Made by a program: the position numbers and the translations under genes
Part shown: in pieces, positions 36,787 to 48,303 of the stretch
How the letters are laid out: every line of letters begins with the position of its first letter
Numbering within the stretch: position 1 is the stretch's first letter
Notes under the pieces: model-generated
Database searches by the model: none
The model's input: only the letters and a program-made list of their open reading frames with translations
What the model was told of the DNA's origin: nothing
Source of the DNA: Siniperca chuatsi
Lineage: Eukaryota > Chordata > Actinopteri > Centrarchiformes > Sinipercidae
Length of the DNA stretch: 64,000 bases
Direction: 5' to 3'
Assembly (NCBI RefSeq): GCF_020085105.1
Contig: NC_058052.1
Coordinates: 12,381,233 to 12,445,232 of the forward strand

Positions 36787-37059
36787 CAGTGGCGAAAACA
36801 TGTTGCAGTGTCATATAGCTTCTATGTGCCTCTAAATGGTTAAATAGTTAACAGTTTCCTGTGTGTTTTTATGACAGTGTAGTAGTTATACTTTAAATCT
36901 GAGTCACATAATAGAACAATTTCAATCTTAACTAGGGTTTGGAACTGTTTCACCACAAATGCAGCTCGACTTTCTGTGTGCCGGTGCCCCACTGCATGCA
37001 GCTGGTGCCCTTTTTATTTTTTTCACCCCTGCCCCTCAGTGAACCTGAGTCCGCCACTG
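36787..37059. mobile_element. Candidate hAT-like short element
   Basis: It starts CAGTGGCGAAAAC and ends GAGTCCGCCACTG, giving imperfect inverted ends of the CAGTGGCG type. It contains GGTGCCCC phrases seen in similar fish repeats. The expected 8-bp target duplication is not visible (GCCCCGTC on the left, ATACTGTA on the right), so support is partial. Confidence 0.45.
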
Positions 37060-38655
37060 ATACTGTATAAATAAAAATTTTTTCCTGTTCTGTATACAGT
37101 ATAACCTCTATGGTTCAACAGTTGGGGCTGTCGTCATTGACGTAGTGAACAGACATAAGGAGTGATGGGTTATTCATGTGTAAACAAACATGGCATGTGT
37201 GCTCCGGAGCAATCGTTTTGGAAGAAATGTCATTCTGCATCGCAGTGACTGTAGATGACACATGCATTCTCCTGGCAGCGGCAGACCATGACTAAATTTT
37301 GGTGCACGTATATTTAGAAGGATCCCTGTCATTCTGAGCTTCATGTAGGAGAGTGGTTATGTGCCCAAAATGAGTAGCCTAAGGCAGGAGGCTAAACCAG
37401 CAGCTTACCAACACCTCACCAAAGCCATTTCTGATGCTTACAATTCAGATGAAGAAGCCTGTTTTCCCCCTGCTGAGCTGAGGCAGGAGAAAAGAGAGCT
37501 AATGCAGGCGATCAAAGAGGCATCGATCTGGTCCGCTGCTCTTGGAACACAGTGGAACGGAGCCTGCTTCTTCTCTCGACCGTCGAGGCCACAACTCTCC
37601 TGAGAACAAAAGAACCGCAGTGACCAGAGTTTCGCATATGGATTCATAAACCTTCTTAAATTGATCATTGGTTTTGTTTCACCTTTCTTGATAGTCCTTT
37701 GGTAATTTGTTCAAATTAATTCGAAAGCAACCCACCTAGCCTAATCCTAAACCATGTTGTAGAAATAATGTTGTTTTGTTCAGTTGCTGTGCTTCTGCTG
37801 CCTCACTTGGGTAAAAAGCTAATGTTACTGTAAGGCACTTACATGTTACAAGGTCAGCAAACAGCCTCAAATTTAACCACATTTTTTTTAGATATGAATA
37901 TGAATACATGATGCTCTCACAAATTACTTTTCAGATGGTATGGTGTGATTATCTTTTCTGCACAGCTCACTAGTTTTCTCTATGAGTTTTAGCTATGAGA
38001 ACAACAATAGCATAAATACTGATAAGGCAACAGGGCATGGATCAGATGGACATTGCATTTAAGAAACGTCCCCTGCTTGGTGCATGTTGTGCTTGTGCAC
38101 TGTGAATTTTGAATTCAAACAAATCATTACAGATCAAATATCTAAGTTTTTTCCCCACATTCAAACATTAGTTCAAATTTAGTAACATCCCTAGTTAATA
38201 TACAGCATACTGTTTTTTGCACTTTAGACGATTTGACTCACTGCTGGAGACTTATCTTTCTGATGTTTAATTTATACTTGTTTATTTCATCTTTGACAAT
38301 GTCGGATTTAAGCCTCTTTAACAACAGTTGTGAGTTGTCTCAATGTCTTCAATGTATGGTATTACTAAGCCTTATGCACTTTTTACTGTATGTGTAGGTT
38401 AGAGAGTGGGAAGAGATTTTGGACTACAGGCTTCATGAACATTTCATGCAAGGATGCTACTTTCTACTTCAGCAATGTGGTGATGCCAGAGAGTGACATT
38501 AGCTCTTACTGTTTGGATCTTTGATCCTGGCAGGTTTTCAGCACAACAACAGTATTTTTCCAAGTAGCTGCATCTCGGTGAGTTTTCAACTTCACATTTT
38601 TGGTGCACACAGCTTTTGCTGCCACTAATGCTGTTAAGTATGTAAATTGTAAATA
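37060..38655. other. Gene-free region with an unassigned 80-codon frame
   Basis: A plus frame at 37,361-37,603 encodes 80 residues with a charged, helix-like middle (residues about 29-52, rich in Glu, Lys and Arg). There are no splice signals or homology I can name. The minus strand is also open over most of it (37,438-37,668). It could be a pseudogene fragment, transposon debris or chance. Nothing else is supported. Confidence 0.3.
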
Positions 38656-38930
38656 CTTCCTCCAATGTAGAAAAGCTACTCTGTGTTGCTTAGGCACTGC
38701 CCTCAGGAGACTCCTCCCTGAGGGCAGGGCCTAAGCAACACAGAGTAGCTTAAATTTCTGAGTTCTCAGACCATTTTCACAATTGAGAATGACTTCCGGA
38801 TGGGAGCCGAAATGTCTTGATTCTGAAAACAGTGTCCAGATGACTACGACTGAAACCTTTTTCTACGATGGAACACTCCTGGACGAATGAGGGACTACAC
38901 CGTCTACTTCCTCCAATATCATTCCGTGAC
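38656..38930 (+). mobile_element. Dispersed repeat with a strong hairpin
   Basis: The part 38,757-38,860 matches the minus-strand copy at 17,078-17,180. It continues as GATGGAACACTCCTGGACGA and ATGAGGGACTACACCGTC. Just before it, at 38,674-38,750, lies a near-perfect hairpin. The outer limits of the element are not defined. Confidence 0.6.
38674..38750. repeat. 77-nt near-perfect hairpin
   Basis: The left arm begins AGCTACTCTGTGTTGCTTAG and the right arm ends CTAAGCAACACAGAGTAGCT. About 34 bp pair, with one A/C-type mismatch, around a loop of about 8-10 nt (AGACTCCT). The arms are nearly identical, suggesting recent origin or a constrained structure. Confidence 0.9.
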
Positions 38931-39454
38931 CTGCCCAAGCAGATTGACTGATGAAGCCTGTCTTGGGAAACTTATATTGTCATTCTGTATCTTTTGCACA
39001 TCGGATGCCCTGTGGCAACAAGAAGTAAACATTTCAGATTCAAATCCTCCCTGCTGCCTGTTGCATATTTTATTGCAGATCTTGGCCCATAAAAAGGGTG
39101 TGAATGCAATTATTTACCATTCAATTCATTTTCAAAATTTTCTAAGCCAATTAATGAACTACTCTACTTTGTAAATTATATAATATGATGATATGAATAA
39201 ATGATCCTTCCTTAGAGTAAGTAATCACACTATAGTTTCCACCTTGCACCTATGCAGCAGTCCTCTGTGCTTAGTGCTTTAATACTTACGTATAGACCAG
39301 CAGTTTGCAGCCCTTCAGTCTTTAGTCCATTCCTTTATTCCCATGTATAAGATTTAGATGGAAAAAGGGTTTTTTTTAATTTACCAACTAGCCATATAAT
39401 GTAACTAGACCTTTGTAAATGAGTAAATCTACTTTTCTTTGATTATCACGGATT
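38931..39454. other. Gene-free sequence
   Basis: No gene is supported. The 95-codon plus frame at 38,887-39,174 begins in the repeat and has no recognisable domain. Confidence 0.4.
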
Positions 39455-39640
39455 CTTAAAGCAATAGTTCAACATTTTGAGAAATACGCTTAGTGGTTTT
39501 CTTGCCAAGAGTTAGAGGAGAAGATGAATACAACTCTCATATCTGTGCAGGAAATATGAAGCTAAAGCCAGCAGCAGGCTAGCTTAGCTTAGCATAAAGA
39601 CTGGAAACAGCTTGCCTGGCACTGTCCAAAGGTAAGAAAA
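39455..39640. mobile_element. CTTAGC-family MITE, partial copy
   Basis: It begins TTAAAGCAATAGTTCAACAT and runs through CTTGCCAAGAGTTAGAGGAG and CTAGCTTAGCTTAGCATAAA to CTGTCCAAAGGTAA. This is the left arm of the family; the matching right arm is missing. Confidence 0.85.
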
Positions 39641-42109
39641 CCAATATAATGTGTAAATTAATTAGCCTAAAGCTAGGGTAGGTTATGTATTTCAGAAACC
39701 TTTTTTGTCATATTTGTTGAAATTCTCTTTACATCTTGACAGCAATCAATAAATCAAATGCCTAAATAAATCAAAAAAGAAAAAATCCAGTATCTGTGGA
39801 TGTCGCAGACCTGTAATAAGCCCATGGCCTAACTGCCTGTCTACCTACCTACCTGTGTGCACTCTGCCCGAGAATGTGTTTTGGGGGAGTGGCTTTGGAG
39901 GGAGGCCTGAAGGATGGGGGGGGGATTTTTGTCGTTGGATACTTGGCCATCTTTATTCTTACCAATACTAATCAGTTGTTATTATTGGACTGCCTCATTT
40001 TTGGAGGAATGACATACCTTGCAAATTACATGTATTACATTTTATACCATATAGCACAGACATTTTGGGCCAATTGAACCTTGTCACCAGTTTGTATACG
40101 GAGAAAGGGTGTTTTAGCTGAAATGTCTGAGGATTAATAAATAATTTAATTAGTGTTCTTTCCAGCTGATGGTTTTGGGGTTTCTGTTTTGGAGGATTCA
40201 GCAACCAGTGGAGGTGAGCTCATTGATTCATTATTGCTGTCATACTTGATATTAAATCAAGTGAGTATCTCACTTAAGTTTCCCTCACTTACACTTTACT
40301 TTTTTTGTCAATCTGTAAGTGAATTAGCAATATCCTGCAAAATTATGTATTTAAAATACTATACTGCCCTTTTCAATAAAACAATGTCCTTTTCTGTTTT
40401 TCTGTTATGCATCAAACTTTGAACTAATAACTAAATTGGCAGCAGACAAAGTCCATCATTTTATTTTTTATCTCACACTGTATCATCATATGAATAAAAT
40501 ACTTGCATCACTGAAACTTTGAGCTGGAAAGTTTTCAAAGAAATGACCTCAAAGCTCATCTAAACCAGCAAATCATCTCAAAGATAAATAATGGAGAACT
40601 GGTCCTTTGTGGGAACTTTTTTTCCTGCATTCTGTCAACCTTAATTTTACTCCGTACAATCTGAATGATCTCTTCCTCATTAAATATGACATCCTAATAG
40701 CACAGAGAGCCATATCCTGCATCTAGTGATAAGACTGTTTTGTACCATACAGCTCCTTATGATGCGCTCCCTGATTTTGGTCAGCGATCTGCTTTTTGCA
40801 TTCTTTGATAGAGATTAAATGGAAGAATGATGCAGTGTGACAGGAAAAGGCAGTCTCTCATCCTGCGTAGTTCACTACACATCAAATGGATGGATGAGTT
40901 ATCAAAAACAGAAGCAAAGTTCATGAGAAAAAAAGTGGACAAAGATTTGCATTCCATGTCTTGGAAACTAAAAGAGCTTGTTTTGCACCTATGAACACAT
41001 TCATAGTTTCTCTCTTATCAGTCCAGCTCTATATTAAAAGGCCAAATTCAATACAGACAGGGTTAACATGCATTGTATATGTTAACGTAAAACACAAGTG
41101 TCTTTGAAATTGAGACAAGGAGACAAAGCAACAAGGTTGTGAGACAGAAAAACAATTATTTGAATGTTAAGTTCAAATTAATCACAGCAAACCACAACTC
41201 CCTACCATCTGTTTGCTTTTACAATCAGACTGAGGATATTTAATATTTTTAAGCATCACTTTAGTTTTTTTTTATTAGTTTCATTTTAGTTAACGGTGTT
41301 GCTCTCAAGATTAGTGCGGTGCGCTCACTTTATATCTGATGTTAGATATTCCTGTATATAGAGTTAATTTGCATTTATTTTTTCAACCATAGCCTTCCTT
41401 GTGGCTCTTCTATATCTAGTCTGTGCTAGGTTTACACCTGCTCTTTTGTTTGATACGAACACCACGTCACCTGACAAAAATCTGCCCCACAGTGACCTCT
41501 AACGTGATTTTCTTGTAATAATGCAGTCATTTAATCCCGTCTTGAATTTCTCCATGTTGAATGATCTTGTAATCAGTACACCACCTCTCAGATCAGACTT
41601 AACTAGCTCATACTGCATATATCTGACACATTCTATATTGTTCATGGTGGGCATAATTATCATTTCCTGCCTCTTTTCTTGCTCATGGATGATTAGCTCT
41701 GACTACAAGCTCTACGTCACTATCCATGCTACACTGAGCAGTGGTCAGTCAGTCTCCCATCTCCCCTGACCCTCCGTGTGTGGGTCTCTCTCTCTCACAC
41801 ATACACACGTTGCATTTTTTAATATATTTTGGGAGGGAGGGTTCAAGCAGAACTTGAGGGTGTAGTTACCTTTAAACAACGTCCATTTTGAACAATATTT
41901 TTATTAATTATCTTTGATTATACATACTCCTAATGCTCAGCTGTTCAAATAGATTCTGTTTTCTGTTAACTGTCAGTAAACCATGAAGTTAAGTTTCTTC
42001 GGGTTGTCAAATTTCACTTTAATCAGAAGTTCACTTTGATTGAAATGCAATTTGACAGCGAGTATAAATGTAAAAAATAAAGTTATTTAACTTAAGATGA
42101 GGCACCCTA
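39641..42109. other. Gene-free sequence
   Basis: No gene is supported. A small CTAC repeat lies near 39,841. Frames at 39,874-40,077, 40,153-40,422 and 41,521-41,769 lack domains; the last is hydrophobic but low in complexity. Confidence 0.4.
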
Positions 42110-42576
42110 CTGATACGAGAGGCGTGCTGTTGCATTCAGTTCAGGAGGTGGACCCAAGTGCAGACAATACACACGGAGATGGTGGAATGAACAAGACATT
42201 ACTATTTATCTACTATGAAGGAAGACAAAACTACTTAAGGCAGCTGAGAATTTTAGGTAAATGTCCAACAAAGAGTAACCCATGAGACATCCAACACAAA
42301 AATAACAGAAGTCAATCCACAGGGAGAACACAGAGGCACAGGATTAAACGCAGGAGTGGTGGGGACAAACGCAGGACACATGGTACAATGATGATCTGAC
42401 ACTGAACAAAGGAAACACTCACACTTAAATACACTCAGGTAAGGGAGCCAACGAGACACAGGTGAAAACAATCAAAGCAATCAAAGACAGGAAGCAAAAC
42501 TACTAGACACAAGAGGGAGGGAGAATATTACAAAATAAAACAGGAAATAACGGAACAAAAACCCAAAACCATGACA
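42110..42576 (-). mobile_element. LTR-like segment (candidate solo LTR), copy C
   Basis: It shares GGTGGACCCAAGTGCAG, GATGATCTGACACTGAACAA, AACGAGACACAGGTGAAAAC and CACAAGAGGGAGGGAGAATA with copies A and/or B. It ends CAAAACCATGACA at 42,576. The left limit is approximate. No internal genes and no target duplication were identified. Confidence 0.55.
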
Positions 42577-45500
42577 CATGTAGTTTTGGGGACATCTCAG
42601 TGAAATGCTGAATCACTACTGAGTCAGATTATCTTGACTTCATTAGAACGAAAACGAGAACACATTTAACTTAACTTTAACTGCCTCGTTTAATACAAAG
42701 GGGCCACCCCTAAGGAACATATTAAGTGAGACGCATTCCGATGTCTTGAATTTTGTACGGTATTTAATTCTGCATACTAATGGAGACATTTGACACAACG
42801 ATCATTCTGCTCCAAGCTTGATGATACAGGTGTTGACACTCTCCAAAGTGGTGAGACTGAAGAAGCAGAAAGTCAAATCTTCCATCTCATTTCACAGAGT
42901 TAAAATGTAAAAACTTAACGCCACATTTAAGAACAAGAAGAATTTCAAAGACGCTACAGTACATGCACCATGTTTAAGCTAATATTTTATCATTTTTATA
43001 ATATTTGAAAAATCAAAATTATTCAAATAATTAGCATAAACAAATGAAAACATATATCATACATCATATATGTAATTTCATTATTTCTGATGTTTTCCCA
43101 AAATTAAATCTTTAGACTCAAACTGCAGTACACAATGGGGCTAGAGCAGCTACGGAGATACAGCGTGGGGACTGCAAGGGGAGCGTATATGTTCCCCAGC
43201 TCAGTATCCTCTTAATGATATTATGACACATTAAAGAGACCTTTCAAAGGGTTTTATGTTCTCAACAATGTTTTTTCCCTAGTTGAAACAATGTATGTTT
43301 CCCTGTGTCAATATGTTGAAATCACCCAACTACAGCAAATAGCCTATTGATGTTATATTCCTTGAAATCTGCACCCCCAGACAGTTTTCCTGACTTAGAC
43401 ATCTCCACAGTGGCTGAATGGAAGAAGAAGAATGTAAACACAGCTACTGTGGAATACAATTAACGCACAATAAGGCCTGACCATGAACCATATGTACATC
43501 TAGTGTTGTGGTGGTGCTACCAACAAGAGAAATCCAACGCTGAACTGCAGTATAAAGGAAATGCCTTCACCGTAGGAATATACGCCGGGACTGCCGTTAA
43601 CCCCTTTTTATCAATTATGTAAGAAAGAAAATTCATCAGAGCTCAGACAAAAAGAGGGATTTTCCAGTGACAGGGGGCAAACAGTGCCATGCTGGTAGAA
43701 TTTACACTACTGTTCAAATAAGATTTATTATTTAGTCTTCCTTTAATGTCAGAGCCCAATTCAATATAAAGAAAGTGTGCGTTTCTGACCGGTGTGACTG
43801 CACTGGAATATCTTATTCATTAAAAAAGCTCCTCTTGTTTTGCTTTGGTTTTAGGTGGCTGAAGCTTCTCAACGAGAACAGAGCTTTGTTTTTCATGGTG
43901 GAACGCTTGGGTTTTCGTTCGTAAAGCCTTTTGTAATGCACAGTGCTTAAGGGAATTACAGTGTGTGCTCTTTATACCATGTACAGCACTAAAAGCCCTA
44001 CACAGTGTGTGCTCATATGGCAGGAAGTATGGAACTATCCACATAGCAGGAAGTGGCTCGCTGGTTTTATAAGACAATGCATGAATTCAGTGTTTTCTCT
44101 TTGTTACAAGTAAAATCCACTTACATTTGTTATACAATATCCTTTAGTGTAATAAAATGTATATGTATTTAACATCTCCTAGTGCTCAAATAACTTGAGT
44201 TGTTTTTGCTTTTTTTGTGATCACTTCCAAATTTGGTGTCATATTCATTCAAATTGCTACTAACACATAATGTAGGCATCTATTTACAGTCTAAAGATGG
44301 ATTTTCTACATTATTGTAGAGAACCACTACCTGCAGCTCCTATAGCATCTGTGCAATATTTGACTTTTATGTGCTTACAGGTGTTGTGGATATCATCACT
44401 TACATGCTTATTTCAACAATTGAGTGAATTGAGTGAATTGCCAAGTTGAGAGCAGCAGCATCCATGTGTAGGATTTTCCCGACAGTTGATTTCATGTTGT
44501 TGACACTTGATTAGGCTCTGTACAACTGTAATCAAATTAGCACATCAGAAACTTTCCTTAGGGTCTTAGAAAACTCAATAAGCCGTTCCTGGGTGTATTT
44601 AACAATTCTGTTATTGATTGTAGGCTTCAGTGAGTTTTCAAGAGAACCATTTTCACATGCAGATGTTTCTAAGGAGATAATTATGGAATCAAAGCATCAC
44701 TATCATATAAAGCATAAAAAAACAGTGTGGTTTAACTGTTTAACAGCTCTGTTTATAATTCACTGTATCTCTAAGTGTACACAAACACGATGGGTTCACT
44801 AAGTTAATCTCACATTTTACTGTCAGCAGAGCACCTAAATACAGAAGGATGACAGTACTGTACTAGTTATCTGTCCAGTTGTAACATCAGGAGAATATCT
44901 ATGATAAATATATATTAAATATATGGCAAACTTTGCGAGCAAAAGAAACGTTTGGGTCTTTGACACAAATGTGAAAGAAATCTATATAGAATATTATGAA
45001 CTTTATCAGTACGAACCTTCATAATGTTAAGTATGCAGTGATTCATCTCTTACAACCTGCATTCATCCCAAGGTCACCTCTGGTTAGCCTCTTATAAATT
45101 TCCTTGTCCTCAACTGTCTGTTGTGGTTGCATTTAGGTTGCATTTTCTCTCTCTGTTAACTTCTCAGTAAGTTAAGAGTCAAGGTACAAATTCTAAAAAA
45201 GACCTAAAGAGGATGTTTTTGTCTTGTATTATGTCCCCTTTAGTAAAGTGTTATAACTTTACTACTTAAGTTCCTGGGTCGCTGTAGCCAGCCACTGGAT
45301 TGAGCAGCTCGAGCTCGAGCTTCACTTTGATGGCTATTAAAGTAGACTTGAAGGCAGCTTCTTCCTCCAAAGCTGCCAACTGTGAATGTCACTTAGCCAA
45401 ACTCAAGCCATGTGGCATTGTGCCTTACTCATCTTCTCAGCCAATGATTGTCATGTTCTCTACACTCGGTGAAAAAGTTGCCACTAGTGTCTCTTTGCTC

Positions 45501-47245
45501 TGTTGCATTTTTGTGAACAACATATCAGTGACTTCAGTGTTGCAATGCTTGGAACGTAGGCTGTGAAAACATAGCATGAATGCCTGCACAATATACTGCA
45601 CGTAGTCCAATATATTAATGCATATTACTAACATCTCTCTCAACATCTTCTCTCTCCTGTAGTTTTGTGCTTTCTCGTCTCTCTCCTCTCTCCTGTCGCT
45701 TTCAGCAGCAAGCCATTTTCTGCACAACTGTAGCCAACTGTCCAAATTTGCCAAAACAAAATATGTACCTGCAAGGAGGCAGGACACAGTTTTATATGCA
45801 TGTTAACAAATCCATAAGAGTGTTCTTTTCACCATGGTATTAGTACCTATGCGACACAATTTGCATCCCTTTCACCAAGTGTAAAGAAGACTTGTTCATT
45901 GGCTGAGGAGATGAGAAAGGCACAGTGCCACATGGCTTGCACTTGGCTAAGTGAATAGTGTCAGACCACTGTCGGCAGCCTTGGAGGAGGCAGCTGTCTT
46001 CCAGTCACTAAGGGAACAAATGTTCCTTCCAGATGTTCAGGTGCTCAGAGCTCAGTCTGAATAAAAGAAATTTGAATATGAATTGGACTGTAGTTGTTGG
46101 TAAGTTGGTTGATAATTGTCACATTGAAATTCAAGTATTTGCTTTCAATTTCAAATTGCTGTATTCAAGAAATTGAAATTCAGCTGCTCAATATAAGCTT
46201 GATCAATTCATATTTATGCAGTTCAAATTCAGTCTTTGCTCACACTGATCTCTGTTCATATTGAACAAAGTATAAAGTTGAATAAACCACATCATATCAT
46301 ATAAACAGACAGCATATTATTTAAACAGACAGCAGTATAATACAGGGGATTTTATGGCTGCTGTGTAGCGATTAATCTACATACGCAGCACCAGCCAGGA
46401 TACATTCAGAATAAATGCAGTGCAATACACTTGAGAATTTGAATTAGTTAAGTCTTAATTGGCTTCAGTCTTAAAAAAAAATAATTAATTTAAAAAAATA
46501 TATACTGTAAGAGAGCAAGAATGTTTCCAGTGAAGGAAGTGAGACTCTGAAATAGACCACAACATGACTTGTGGCTACATTATATTATGGATTTTTGTTT
46601 GTGGCTGTTGTCTGAATCTCCTCCTCTTCAACAATGGATTCCTGCCAGCATGACTGCTGAACAGTGGCGCAAATTGTGTTGAAAATGGGCATTTGGTCTT
46701 CCCTTTTATTTGGGTTTTCAAACATGGCATTTGCCATTTATAGTTTAAAGCATTTCTTTCATATTCCACTCCATTGCACATGGATGTTGCATATAATACC
46801 TTTTGTGGATGCTATTGTAACAAGATAAGGCTTTGTTTCAGTACCTTGTACATTATACTGTATGTTTGTGTAATGATGGGTGAATCATGAGCTAAAAGTA
46901 TCCCCTCAGCAGGTCATCTGTCAGGGTTGCTGACAGTACCAGCTGGCCCGTTCTGGCTGCAAGGGGTACTGGCAGGTTAGAGGGTTGGCCTCCCACAATC
47001 ATGGTTCTCCTTTCTATATCAGGGGCTGGAAACACAGCCAAGCCACAAGTTGTGGTGTGCCATCCTCCAGAACAGCAGCATAATTGATCCACAAAAAAAG
47101 AAAAACAACAGAAGGAAAGGAGGAGCAGATTGCCTACGCAGCCATTCATGTCCAGCACATTACTGCAGGTCCCGAGTTCAAACTGGGTCGAGGATGAAAT
47201 AGCAGATTCACCAACGCTACAAGATCAAAGGTGTGCAAGTGTGTG

Positions 47246-47250
<5 letters not shown>
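42577..47250. other. Gene-free sequence
   Basis: No gene is supported. Minus frames at 43,820-44,077 and 45,437-45,787 (116 codons) and the plus frame at 45,300-45,566 have no recognisable domain. GAAATTCAAG/CTTTCAATTTC-type repeats occur near 46,120-46,190. A tRNA B-box-like phrase near 47,170 is too weak to call. Confidence 0.4.

Positions 47251-47295
<45 letters not shown>
47251..47295. repeat. (GT)n microsatellite
   Basis: About 22 GT units, preceded by a shorter GT run. Confidence 0.95.
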
Positions 47296-47298
<3 letters not shown>

Positions 47299-47840
47299 AT
47301 TAGCCAGTAAAGGTATTTTGTGGCAAAATGATAAAAGTGTTGAGAGATGATAATAAATTGAAAGCCTCCTAGACATTACTAGCAGGGCGAAAGATGAGTG
47401 TGTTTATGGGTGTTACCTGATTGGTTACCTGTGAATATGTCCTCAAATAGTCCCTGATATCAGCATGTGTGAGACAGCAGGACTAAACAAAGTTCACTGT
47501 TAAAGAGAGAAACAGGTCAAATAGAAAAAGAACTTTAATAAAATGAAAATACTTCACTTGTACTGCCACTTGACAAAGAAAAGTCATTTAAACACATATT
47601 AGCAAGTATAAGTAGATACTTTGCATCTCCCTTGATATACAGTTAAGCAATCACAAACATGAGTGTACTATTTTCAGTTTAGTCAAGAACTATTACAAGA
47701 TTTCTTGAAATTTAAGTGAATTTACAAGCTAAATTTTGTTGTGTTTCTTTATTTGGTTTACCTTTTTTCATATTGTTTTGACTAAGATGTTTACTGATTT
47801 TAAGATGCTTAAAATTGATTCAAGAAATAGAATAAAATCT

Positions 47841-48303
47841 GGGAAATTTTCTTATTCACTTTCTTTCCGAGAGTTAGATGAGAAGATTGATACCACTCAC
47901 ACTTAGTACAAAGCTGGAGCCAGGAGGCCACTAGCTTAGCTTAGCTTAGTGTAAAGACTGGAAGCAGGGGGAAACAGCTAGCCGGGCTCTCTCCAAACTT
48001 TAAAAATACAAATGCCAGCCCCTCTAAATCAAATGTACATGTTATGTCTGTCAAAAAATGTTAAAATGATCATTTGTGGGTTTAGGAAGAGTTGCACGCT
48101 GTAATTTCCTGACAAACAACAGTGTTTGCTGGGGGACTGTGAAGACAATAAAGCATATAACTCCCCCTAAAATAACAAATTGTTGTTTCTACGCAGATTG
48201 TCTAGCTACTTCCCCTTGCTTCCAGTCTGTATGACAAACTAAGCCACTTAGCTGCGTTCTCAATCTTCTCACTTCACTCTTAATTGGAAATACATTTTCA
48301 ACC
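47841..48303. mobile_element. CTTAGC-family MITE, two-armed copy
   Basis: The left arm reads GAGAAGATTGATACCACTC, then TAGCTTAGCTTAGCTTAG and CAGGGGGAAACAGCTAGCC. The diverged right arm reads CTTGCTTCCAGTCTGTATG and CTAAGCCACTTAGC. The overall plan matches 54,107-54,563, but the arms have decayed, so this copy is older. Confidence 0.75.

Noticed and set aside
47160..47190. tRNA-like B box (GAGTTCAAACTGGG) suggesting a tRNA or SINE
   Set aside because: There is no matching A box at proper spacing and no cloverleaf.
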